From Planctomycetota bacterium (GTDB lineage: Bacteria; Planctomycetota; Planctomycetia; Pirellulales; Pirellulaceae), in NCBI GenBank assembly GCA_024277285.1, contig JAJRVM010000184.1, positions 1 to 10,385 on the forward strand: DNA of 10,385 nt. The letters are read 5' to 3'. This document shows, one piece after another, positions 1 to 6,476 of the stretch. Each line of letters begins with the position of its first letter. The first letter of the stretch is position 1. The notes below the pieces were generated by a model, which was given only the letters and a program-made list of their open reading frames with translations, had not been told where the DNA came from and did not search any database. Position numbers and translations under genes: made by a program.

Positions 1-36
1 CTCCCACTCTCCCACTCTCCCACTCTCCCACTCTCT
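1..36. repeat. 8-bp tandem repeat (CTCCCACT)n, cut by window edge
   Basis: Four perfect head-to-tail copies of CTCCCACT occupy positions 1-32, followed by a partial CTCT. The array begins at the window edge, so its true length is unknown. No gene overlaps it. It is a simple-sequence tract of the kind scattered between genes in many planctomycete genomes; that comparison is from memory and was not searched. Confidence 0.9.
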
Positions 37-50
37 GTTGATGGTGCATT

Positions 51-77
51 CTTCCTTGCAGCCGGCCTGCAAAGAAG
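51..77. other. Stem-loop upstream of the DUF362 gene
   Basis: CTTCCTTGCAG (51-61) pairs with CTGCAAAGAAG (67-77) around a 5-nt loop, giving an 11-bp stem with one mismatch. It lies about 88 nt before the DUF362 start codon. No T-tract follows, so a classical intrinsic terminator is not supported. It could mark the 3' end of a gene to the left or lie in the 5' leader of the DUF362 gene. Confidence 0.4.
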
Positions 78-164
78 TCACAATCATGGAGCCAGGCTGA
101 TCGATGGGGGGCAGAGGATCGCATCAAGACTGCCACAAAACCGACGCGTCCAAGGGAGTTACCA

Positions 165-1391
165 ATGAGGCTATGTCAATTCGGTCGCCGTGAGTTCCTG
201 CGCCGCTCACTTGCTGCGGCCACGGGCGCAGCAACCACTTCCCTCTGGCCAGGGCTACAGCTTTCGGCCTGTGCGCGACCATTGCCAGTGGCGCCTACCG
301 CGCCGGTGGCGATCGAGCGCTGCGCAAGCTACGAATCGCAAGGATTGTTTGCCAAACTGACTGCGGCACTCGATGCAATCGGTGGCATCCAACAACTCGT
401 CTCGGGCAAGACAGTAGCGATCAAGTTGAATCTGACCGGCGGCCCACGTTGGAAACTGGGTGGATTGCCAGCATACGAAACCTACCACGTGCACCCCAAG
501 TTCGTCGCCGCCACCTGTGCGGCATTGCACCAAGCTGGGGCCACGAAGATCGTTTTGCTCGAAAGCACCTACGACGCTCGTCCCCCAGAGAAAGTGATGG
601 GGGAAAACGGCTGGGACATCGATGCGATCAATCGTGCCGGGGGCGGCAAAGTCACATGGGAGGACACTCGGCATCGCGGGCCATGGAAAAACTACAGCCA
701 ATTCAAAGTGCCTTGGGGCGGGTTCGTGTACCCAGCCTTTGAGATAAACCAACGCTACGAAAAGACCGATGTCTTCATCTCGTTGGCCAAACTAAAGGAT
801 CATGCCAATGCAGGCGTGACCATGTCGGTGAAGAACTTGTTTGGCATGGCACCAACGTCGATCTACGGCGATGCGTGCGACGGGGCAGGGCGGGCGAAGG
901 TCGATGAACAGTCCGTCACCGCGCGGGGCGACACGTTCCACAAAGGAGACCGCCAGCCACCCGAGGGCGTTCCTCAAGAAGTCGACCCCGATTCGCCACG
1001 CACCTGGAACCATCGCGTACCACGCATTACGGCGGATCTGTACGGCGCGCGGCCACCTGATCTCGTCTTGGTCGATGGTATCCTGACCAACCGTGGCGGC
1101 GAAGGCCCTTGGATCAAGGGGAGCGAGCCGATCAAATCGCACTTGCTGCTGGCCGGACGCAACGGCGTCTGCACCGATGCCATTTGCACCGCAGTGATGG
1201 GTTATGACCCGATGGCCGACCATGGCCAGTTCCCCTTTATGGGCGACAACCACTTGCGATTGTTGGCCGAAAAAGGCGTGGGCTCAATCGACCCAGCAAA
1301 CATCGACGTTCGCGGGCTGCCGCTGGCCGAAGCGATTCACCCCTTCAACCCGAAACATCTAAAGGTGGGAGAGCCCTTGTTTCGTGAGTAA
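165..1391 (+). CDS. Tat-exported DUF362 family protein, possible lipoprotein
   Basis: This is a 408-residue protein of the DUF362 family, whose biochemical role is generally unknown. The N-terminus reads GRREFLRRSLAAA (residues 7-19), a twin-arginine signal with R8R9 before a hydrophobic stretch, so folded export by the Tat system is expected. L33-S34-A35-C36 fits a lipobox, so cleavage before C36 and lipid anchoring are possible. DUF362 hallmarks are visible: VAIKLNLTGG near residue 85, the block ISLAKLKDHANAGVTMSVKN with the following LFGMAP around residues 205-230, and LVLVDGILTNRGGEGP near residues 302-317. No CxxCxxC ferredoxin cluster motif is seen, unlike some DUF362 proteins. The ATG is supported by a Shine-Dalgarno-like AGGGAG at 153-158, six bases upstream. 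The next gene is also Tat-exported but lies 259 nt away across repeats, so co-transcription is uncertain. Confidence 0.93.
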   Translation: MRLCQFGRREFLRRSLAAATGAATTSLWPGLQLSACARPLPVAPTAPVAIERCASYESQGLFAKLTAALDAIGGIQQLVSGKTVAIKLNLTGGPRWKLGGLPAYETYHVHPKFVAATCAALHQAGATKIVLLESTYDARPPEKVMGENGWDIDAINRAGGGKVTWEDTRHRGPWKNYSQFKVPWGGFVYPAFEINQRYEKTDVFISLAKLKDHANAGVTMSVKNLFGMAPTSIYGDACDGAGRAKVDEQSVTARGDTFHKGDRQPPEGVPQEVDPDSPRTWNHRVPRITADLYGARPPDLVLVDGILTNRGGEGPWIKGSEPIKSHLLLAGRNGVCTDAICTAVMGYDPMADHGQFPFMGDNHLRLLAEKGVGSIDPANIDVRGLPLAEAIHPFNPKHLKVGEPLFRE

Positions 1392-1633
1392 GAGGGAGCT
1401 CAATTATCCAGCGTCCCCTTGCCAGCACATTTTCTCACCAATGACCAATGACCAATGACCAATGAATCTCGAATGTCGAAGGCTTTCTCATCGGACGATC
1501 TGTGCAGTTCCGCGCGGCAGTCGTGCTTCGGATTTTGCCTTTGTTTCGTCATCGAGCATTCGTCATTAGCCAGCCTCCGTTAGGGCGGCTAAGTGGCGCT
1601 GTACAACTAGACTCACATCGAGCGGCCTGCCGC
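1392..1633. other. Repeat-bearing spacer between the two Tat genes
   Basis: No gene is supported here. The left part holds the ACCAATG array described separately. The right part, around 1530-1570, reads TTTCGTCATCGAGCATTCG followed by TCATTAG, which on the other strand resembles the left-hand AATGA/CGAATG words, so the spacer has a loose inverted-repeat character. TTAGCC (1566-1571) and GGCTAA (1587-1592) also form a short inverted repeat about 60 nt before the aldo/keto reductase start. I see no clear promoter or terminator. Confidence 0.55.
1437..1464. repeat. 7-bp tandem repeat (ACCAATG)x4
   Basis: Four perfect consecutive copies of ACCAATG lie 46 nt after the DUF362 stop codon, followed by the related words AATCTCGAATGTCGAA. 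The array is intergenic and encodes nothing. On the + strand it reads as overlapping ATGACCA units. Confidence 0.92.
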
Positions 1634-1650
1634 AGAAGGAGATTTCTCCC

Positions 1651-2631
1651 ATGACCCAACGCAATATCCCCAACGTTTCCCGTCGTTCGTTCCTTCGTGC
1701 CGCAGGAGCCGGTACGCTGCTCGTTGCCAATACCACACAGGCTCGGCCACGCCCGAGCAAATTGCCACAGCGCGTATTGGGTCGGACCGGGCGCAAAGTC
1801 TCGATGCTTTCGCTGGGCACCTGGCCATGTGGAAAATCGAGCGAAGTCGACATCCCGGCGGTCGGGCGTCTGGTGGATGAAGCACTGAAGTTGGGCATCA
1901 ACGTTGTGGACGCGGCCAATCTTTATGGCAAAGCGGAGGAGGCGATCGGCATCGCATTGGAAGGCCATCGCGATAAAGTGTTCTTGACCAGCAAGGTTTG
2001 GGCCGATACAGCCAAAGAAGCGGAAGAGTCGCTTCAAGATTCGCTCAAGAAGCTGCGCACCAACTACGTCGATCTTATGTACATCCACAGTATGGGGAAC
2101 CGTGACGTCAAGAAGGTGCTCGGCAAAGGTGGGTCGCTCGAGTACTTATTGCGCAAGAAAAAGGAAGGCGTGGTACGACACATCGGCATTTCCGGCCATC
2201 ACATGCCGGGCAATTTCCTGCCCTTGATCCGCACCGACGAAATCGATGTCCTGTTGGTCGCGATGAATTTTGTCGATCGGCACACGTATGGGTTCGAGAC
2301 CAAGGTGCTACCACTGGCCAACGAGCACAAGATGGGAGTCGTCTGCATGAAAGTCTATGGCGGCATGAAGGGCGGCTTCGCAACGGCGGCGGGTCCAAAC
2401 ACCGGCCCCATGATCCAAACCAAGATGAAGCAACAAGCGATCCGCTATGCACTGGGCCTGCCGGGTGTGGCCACCTGTGTCATCGGCCCGCACACGATCG
2501 AGCAGCTGCGCGAGAACGCCAAACTGGTGGCCCAATACCAGCCGCTCTCCCGCGAGGACTACGCCGCTTTGCTACAGCAGGGCAAACAACTGGCTTCGAC
2601 CTGGAAAGACCACTTCGGCCCAGTAGCGTAG
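1651..2631 (+). CDS. Tat-exported aldo/keto reductase
   Basis: This is a 326-residue member of the aldo/keto reductase superfamily, which usually reduces carbonyls with NADPH in a TIM-barrel fold. The N-terminus carries SRRSFLRAAGAG (residues 10-21), a clear Tat signal, with plausible cleavage after TQA at residue 31. The barrel starts near residue 41 with RVLGRTGRKVSMLSLGTW. The catalytic tetrad positions are present: D87 and Y92 in VVDAANLYG, K115 in FLTSKVW, and H146 in LMYIHSMG. The late family motif VIGPHTIEQLRENA is near the C-terminus (about residues 278-291). Length is normal for the family plus a signal peptide. AGAAGGAG at 1634-1641, nine bases before the ATG, fixes the start. Export is odd for a nicotinamide-dependent enzyme, so it may carry cofactor out while folded or use another one. 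The substrate is unknown. Confidence 0.95.
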   Translation: MTQRNIPNVSRRSFLRAAGAGTLLVANTTQARPRPSKLPQRVLGRTGRKVSMLSLGTWPCGKSSEVDIPAVGRLVDEALKLGINVVDAANLYGKAEEAIGIALEGHRDKVFLTSKVWADTAKEAEESLQDSLKKLRTNYVDLMYIHSMGNRDVKKVLGKGGSLEYLLRKKKEGVVRHIGISGHHMPGNFLPLIRTDEIDVLLVAMNFVDRHTYGFETKVLPLANEHKMGVVCMKVYGGMKGGFATAAGPNTGPMIQTKMKQQAIRYALGLPGVATCVIGPHTIEQLRENAKLVAQYQPLSREDYAALLQQGKQLASTWKDHFGPVA

Positions 2632-2665
2632 TGCGGTGTCAGCATCTGCTCGTGGCATAGGGTGG

Positions 2666-2682
2666 CACTGGCTTCGCCAGTG
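2666..2682. repeat. CACTGGC/GCCAGTG hairpin in convergent spacer
   Basis: CACTGGC (2666-2672), loop TTC, GCCAGTG (2676-2682) form a perfect 7-bp stem between the converging aldo/keto reductase and feoB genes. A second GCCAGTGTT copy at 2723-2731 repeats the right arm and could pair with the same left arm. The position would suit a bidirectional transcription end for both genes, but no T-tract follows on either strand. I recall similar GGTGGCACTGGC hairpins as dispersed repeats in planctomycete genomes; this was not searched. Confidence 0.65.
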
Positions 2683-2775
2683 TTCGCAAAGCTCGGCAAG
2701 AACGAAGGACCGTCCTGACAGAGCCAGTGTTACCTCAATTCCATGCCTTGCCACAGCACGAGACGCGGTGTAGCA

Positions 2776-5055
2776 TTATCCCGCGAACAGGTACCACACC
2801 TGGGCGACAAAGAAGCAAACGGTGAAACCGAGCAGCAGCGGCAGCAGGGTGGCGACGAGCGTCCAGCGCCAACTGTTCGTCTCTTTCCAGATGGTGAAGA
2901 TCGTGGTCGAGCATGGGTTGTGCAGCAGGCTGAACAGCATCAAGTTGATACCGGTCAACAAGGTCCAACCGCCGGCGCGGAGCAGTTTTCCCGTCTCGGC
3001 CACCGAGTCCAGTTCAAACATCACTCCGGCACTCTCGCCCACGCCCGCCGCGCGGGCCGTCAGAACGGTCAGCATCAGCACCGTGGGGATCACGATCTCG
3101 TTGGCGGGAATGGCAACAATATAGGCAACCAGGATCACGCCATTAAGCCCGATGAAAAGGCCCAGCGGATCAAGGTGGGTGGTCAGCCACTGCGCGAGTG
3201 AAGCGTCACCGACCGGAACATTGGCGATCGTCCAAATCACGGCCCCGGCAGGCAGTGCGAACATAACGGCGCGCCACAGGACGAACATCGTACGGTCGAT
3301 CAACGACGTGTAGATGGTCTGCCAAAAGCGTGGCGGGCGATAGGGCGGCAGTTCCAAATGGAAGGTCGAGGGCTCGCCACGTAGCATCGTGCGCGAAAGC
3401 CCCCACGATACGAGGAACGTGGTTGCCACTCCTAGTAATGCTACGCCAACAACCGCCAGGGCTGCGACCACGCCCGACAAGTAGGCGGGGGCCAGCGCGC
3501 CGATGAAAATGGTGGCAATCAGGATCTGGGTCGGCCAACGCCCATTGCAGAGTGCGAAATTATTCGAAATGATTGCGATCAACCGCTCACGCGGACTGTC
3601 GATCACGCGCGCCGCAATAACACCAGCCGCGTTGCAACCAAACCCCATGCACATGGTCAGCGCCTGCTTGCCATGTGCTCCGCAACGTTGAAACATATGG
3701 TCCAAGTTGAACGCCACACGTGGCAGGTAACCGAAATCCTCGAGCAGTGTGAAGAGCGGAAAAAAAATGGCCATCGGCGGCAGCATCACGGCGACGACCC
3801 AGGCCGTGGCCAGATAGCAGCCATCGATCAACAGGCCGTCCAGCCACCACGGCATGCCGATCGACGCCGCAGCCGTCTTGAGCATCGGGTGAACCGTCTC
3901 AAGCAGCAGCGAGGCGAGCGCCGCCGACGGAGCGTTGGCGCCGGCAACGGTCAGCCACAAGACGATCGCCAGCAAGCCGACCATGATCGGCAAGCCGGTC
4001 CAACGATTGGTAAGGAGCCGGTCTAGCGTCGCGTCCCAATGACGTCCCGTACCACGGTGGTTCCGTGCAACTACCGCGTCCGCAATCGTGGCCGCGTGTG
4101 CGTAGGTTTGCTCGGCTAACGACTGATGGACATGCGCCCCAAGCTTCCAGCGTAAGTCCTGCGTCTTGGCCAACAGCTTCTGCAAACCTTGTTGGTAGGA
4201 CACCTCGGTCGGCGCGTCGGTCGCCGCCGTGCAGCTATCTGTTGGATGATCGCCAAATTGGGCCAATTGAGCCAGTTCACCACTCTGCAAAGCGTTGACA
4301 ATCCCGCGGTCACCGTCCAGCAATCGAGTCGCCAGCCAATCCGCGTTGGCCATTCCGGGAAACAATTGTTCCAGGTCGGGACGCAACTGAGCGACCACCG
4401 CCGCCAACTCATCGGACGTCGTCGCAGCGTGAATCGGATGCGATGGAACCTGCCCGGTCGCCACACCGTCAATCACGCGCAACAGCTCACCGATCCCCTT
4501 GCCAAAACGAGCTGATGTGGCAACCACCGGCACACCCAATCGACGCGACAACTCGTCAGCATTGACCACCATTCCATGTTTCTGGGCCTCGTCCATCAGA
4601 TTCAAACAGACCACAACCCGATCGGTGATCTCCATGACTTGCAGAGCCAGATTGAGATTCCGCTCGAGACGTGTGGCATCGACGACGACCAACGTGACGT
4701 CGGGTTGGCCGAAGAGGACAAAATCACGCGCAATCTCCTCGTCCGTGCTGGTGGCCAACAACGAGTAGGTACCCGGCAGATCGACCAGCTTGTAGCTGCG
4801 ACCGTCATACTGAAACCCACCCTCGGCGCGCGACACCGTCTTGCCCGGCCAGTTGCCGGTGTGCTGGCGCAGGCCCGTCAACGCATTGAACACCGTACTC
4901 TTGCCCGTGTTGGGATTGCCCGCTAACGCCACGACGTATTGCGTACTCTCGACATGCAACCCCATCCGTACCAATTGCACGGCGTTGTGAGCGGGGCAAG
5001 CTTGACAGGTATTCTTGGTCATGTGTCTTTCTGAATCTGCCATGAAGCACGGCAT
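2776..5055 (-). CDS. feoB: Ferrous iron transport protein B (FeoB)
   Basis: This is a 759-residue inner-membrane Fe(II) transporter with a cytosolic G domain. G-protein motifs are intact: G1 GNPNTGKST (46-54), G2 threonine T73, G3 DLPG (92-95), G4 NLMD (152-155) and G5 TSAR (180-183). A helical GDI-like linker of variable sequence follows to about residue 340, then a polytopic membrane domain. The membrane domain has the conserved GFGCN (C474) and a second cysteine in ALCNGRWP (C503), and ends with HNPCSTTI and a last helix near the C-terminus. The RVIDSPRERLIAI and CNGRWP blocks differ from the enterobacterial type and match a FeoB variant I associate with other phyla. The start is uncertain: the first ATG (5055) has GGAG 11 nt upstream, while an ATG at 5022 (M12, preceded by AGAAAGA) gives a more compact N-terminus. 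It is the second gene of the Feo pair, about 145 nt after the DtxR/FeoA-like gene. Confidence 0.97.
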   Translation of the reverse strand: MPCFMADSERHMTKNTCQACPAHNAVQLVRMGLHVESTQYVVALAGNPNTGKSTVFNALTGLRQHTGNWPGKTVSRAEGGFQYDGRSYKLVDLPGTYSLLATSTDEEIARDFVLFGQPDVTLVVVDATRLERNLNLALQVMEITDRVVVCLNLMDEAQKHGMVVNADELSRRLGVPVVATSARFGKGIGELLRVIDGVATGQVPSHPIHAATTSDELAAVVAQLRPDLEQLFPGMANADWLATRLLDGDRGIVNALQSGELAQLAQFGDHPTDSCTAATDAPTEVSYQQGLQKLLAKTQDLRWKLGAHVHQSLAEQTYAHAATIADAVVARNHRGTGRHWDATLDRLLTNRWTGLPIMVGLLAIVLWLTVAGANAPSAALASLLLETVHPMLKTAAASIGMPWWLDGLLIDGCYLATAWVVAVMLPPMAIFFPLFTLLEDFGYLPRVAFNLDHMFQRCGAHGKQALTMCMGFGCNAAGVIAARVIDSPRERLIAIISNNFALCNGRWPTQILIATIFIGALAPAYLSGVVAALAVVGVALLGVATTFLVSWGLSRTMLRGEPSTFHLELPPYRPPRFWQTIYTSLIDRTMFVLWRAVMFALPAGAVIWTIANVPVGDASLAQWLTTHLDPLGLFIGLNGVILVAYIVAIPANEIVIPTVLMLTVLTARAAGVGESAGVMFELDSVAETGKLLRAGGWTLLTGINLMLFSLLHNPCSTTIFTIWKETNSWRWTLVATLLPLLLGFTVCFFVAQVWYLFAG

Positions 5056-5061
5056 GGACTA

Positions 5062-5169
5062 GGGAGCTCCAACAAGACCACGTTAGCCGTGGGGCGCCAA
5101 TTCGTAGCGGAGCAGAGGCCAGATTTCGCTCTGGACGTTTTGTTGGAATCCCTCATTGTTGGAACTCCC
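5062..5169 (-). repeat. Structured inverted-repeat element between the Feo genes
   Basis: GGGAGCTCCAACAA (5062-5075) is inverted at TTGTTGGAACTCCC (5156-5169), matching 13 of 14 positions. A second right-arm copy, TTGTTGGAATCCC, lies at 5140-5152, so two alternative outer stems are possible. Inside are two smaller perfect hairpins: CCACG/CGTGG (5078-5082 with 5088-5092) and CCAGA/TCTGG (5119-5123 with 5130-5134). The element fills most of the 145-nt spacer, starting only 6-7 nt before the longer feoB start. If the pair is one transcript, it would fold in the mRNA just ahead of feoB. It may be a small non-coding mobile element, a processing site or a leader; the sequence alone does not decide. 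Confidence 0.7.
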
Positions 5170-5200
5170 AAAGAGACGATCATTTTTACCCCACCCTGAT

Positions 5201-6217
5201 TCAACTTTCGCGCTCGGCAATGTGAATCATCTCCGCCTGCTGCGCGCGCAGTGCGATCAAGGCGCCACGCACACGATAGGCCATTGGATCTCCGGCCGGA
5301 CTGGAAAACTCGGCCTTGACGACCGTGCCGGGGACGAGTCCCAAATCGAGTAACCGACGCCGCTCAACACCTCGACAACCGGGCGAGATGTCGGTCACCG
5401 TCGCCTGCTCGCCCTGGGCCAACGATGCCAGTCGCCGCAATGACACTTGCCCAGCGGTCTTGTCATCGACCATTTGCACCGTAACGTTCGCCGCCACCAA
5501 GGGCGCAAGCGAACAACGCGCGGCACCGGTGTCAACCTGAACCGCTGTGGAGGTCACTCCGACCACCGTAATGATCATTCCCGCTTGGAGTTGTGCATCG
5601 CGTAGCACGCGGTACGTCGACTCGGGCTCGTCCTCGACATGCACAATGCGCACCATGCTGCCTGGCGCGACGCTGCCTAACAACTGACCGTCAGGGCGTT
5701 GCACCGCACCGGCGGCCGACGGAATGGGATCACCGTGCGGATCGAAAACCGGATCACCTATGCGTGCCGCCAAGGCATCGACCTGCTCGGGAGTCAATTG
5801 ATGTTCGATCCGATCAGCCGATTCATGCCATTCGCGCTCGCTCACGCCCGTCTGTTCGGCCAGATACTGCTCCCACAATCGGTGCGTGCGAATCACCTGC
5901 AGCGCGTAGCGCCGGCCCGCATCACTCAACACAATACCCGATGCAACGGCCTGCACCAAAGCACGCTGTTCGAGACGCTGCACCAACTGTGCCGCGTCAT
6001 CGCGTCCCCATTCGAGTGCTCCGGCTACACTATCGATCGAACCCGGGAATCCCGCCTCCAGACAACTGTACAGGTGTTTCAACGCGTCCTCGATTCGAAC
6101 TCGCTCGGACTGGCCACGCCGTCGCCACCGCCAGATCCATCCCGCTTTGGGACGCAACATGACGAATGCCACCACCAGCAGACTGATCGCCACAAGTAAG
6201 TTCAACGCGGGATGCAT
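5201..6217 (-). CDS. Membrane-anchored DtxR/MntR-like protein with FeoA domains
   Basis: The protein has 338 residues from the ATG at 6217. A TTG at 6236-6238 would add seven residues; neither start has a good Shine-Dalgarno, and I prefer the ATG. Residues 4-21 form one hydrophobic helix followed by a strongly basic stretch (WIWRWRRR), implying a membrane anchor with the rest in the cytosol. A DtxR-type winged-helix region (about 41-105) and dimerisation region (about 110-165, ending in GDPIP) follow. Metal-ligand positions match MntR: D44, H112, E116, H131, D135, E138 and H139, with a carboxylate where DtxR has cysteine. Two SH3-like segments follow: 177-251, which may be the usual DtxR third domain, and 259-334, a canonical FeoA domain with LLDLGLVPG and GDPMAYRVRG..IALR. 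It precedes feoB on the same strand, so it probably regulates or assists Fe(II) uptake. No separate feoA is visible. DNA binding is doubtful because the recognition helix is degenerate. Confidence 0.92.
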   Translation of the reverse strand: MHPALNLLVAISLLVVAFVMLRPKAGWIWRWRRRGQSERVRIEDALKHLYSCLEAGFPGSIDSVAGALEWGRDDAAQLVQRLEQRALVQAVASGIVLSDAGRRYALQVIRTHRLWEQYLAEQTGVSEREWHESADRIEHQLTPEQVDALAARIGDPVFDPHGDPIPSAAGAVQRPDGQLLGSVAPGSMVRIVHVEDEPESTYRVLRDAQLQAGMIITVVGVTSTAVQVDTGAARCSLAPLVAANVTVQMVDDKTAGQVSLRRLASLAQGEQATVTDISPGCRGVERRRLLDLGLVPGTVVKAEFSSPAGDPMAYRVRGALIALRAQQAEMIHIAERES

Positions 6218-6357
6218 ATCTTTGGGGCCCAATCCCAAGAGTCATGGACAAATGGCACTATTCGCAGTTCCGTTGCGTGTCGTTCGATTCTGCTATTTCC
6301 GTTTATCTATGTTCGTAACAGTTTAGCCGAATGAAGTAATGGCGCTTTCAAAAGACT

Positions 6358-6391
6358 CCCATGGGCTCGTCCCATGGGCTCGTCCCATGGG
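6358..6391. repeat. CCCATGGG tandem repeat, 13-bp period, three copies
   Basis: The palindrome CCCATGGG occurs at 6358-6365, 6371-6378 and 6384-6391, separated each time by CTCGT, giving a 13-bp period. The equivalent site in element B (7859-7879) has only two copies with spacer CTTGT, so copy number differs between the two elements. Confidence 0.93.
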
Positions 6392-6431
6392 TGAAAACGC
6401 CTGGTGAGCTACCCGCGATGCCAGCTACTGC

Positions 6432-6476
6432 CCCCACTCCCTTCCCGCCGCCTTCGGCGGCGGGAAGGGAGTGGGG
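6432..6476. other. Perfect 21-bp GC-rich stem-loop
   Basis: Positions 6432-6452 are the exact reverse complement of 6456-6476, with loop TTC (6453-6455). The arms start with CCCCACTCCC and reach GCCGCC at the loop. This is one of the two strongest secondary structures in the window. It lies inside element A at a place where element B has no counterpart, so it looks like an insertion of about 90 nt. There is no T-tract next to it, so intrinsic termination is not indicated. Confidence 0.95.

Noticed and set aside
3760..3767. Run of eight A (eight T in feoB sense) as a phase-variation site
   Set aside because: The frame is intact through the run (ATT TTT TTT in a membrane helix) and a single 8-nt tract alone is weak evidence for programmed slippage.
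5056..5200. A DtxR- or Fur-type operator between the Feo genes
   Set aside because: The inverted repeats are long, GC-rich and widely spaced and do not resemble the 19-bp DtxR or Fur consensus sites.
5593..6199. Two + strand open frames (166 and 189 codons) opposite the DtxR/FeoA gene
   Set aside because: They are antisense to a protein with clear DtxR and FeoA features; their translations are basic and featureless.
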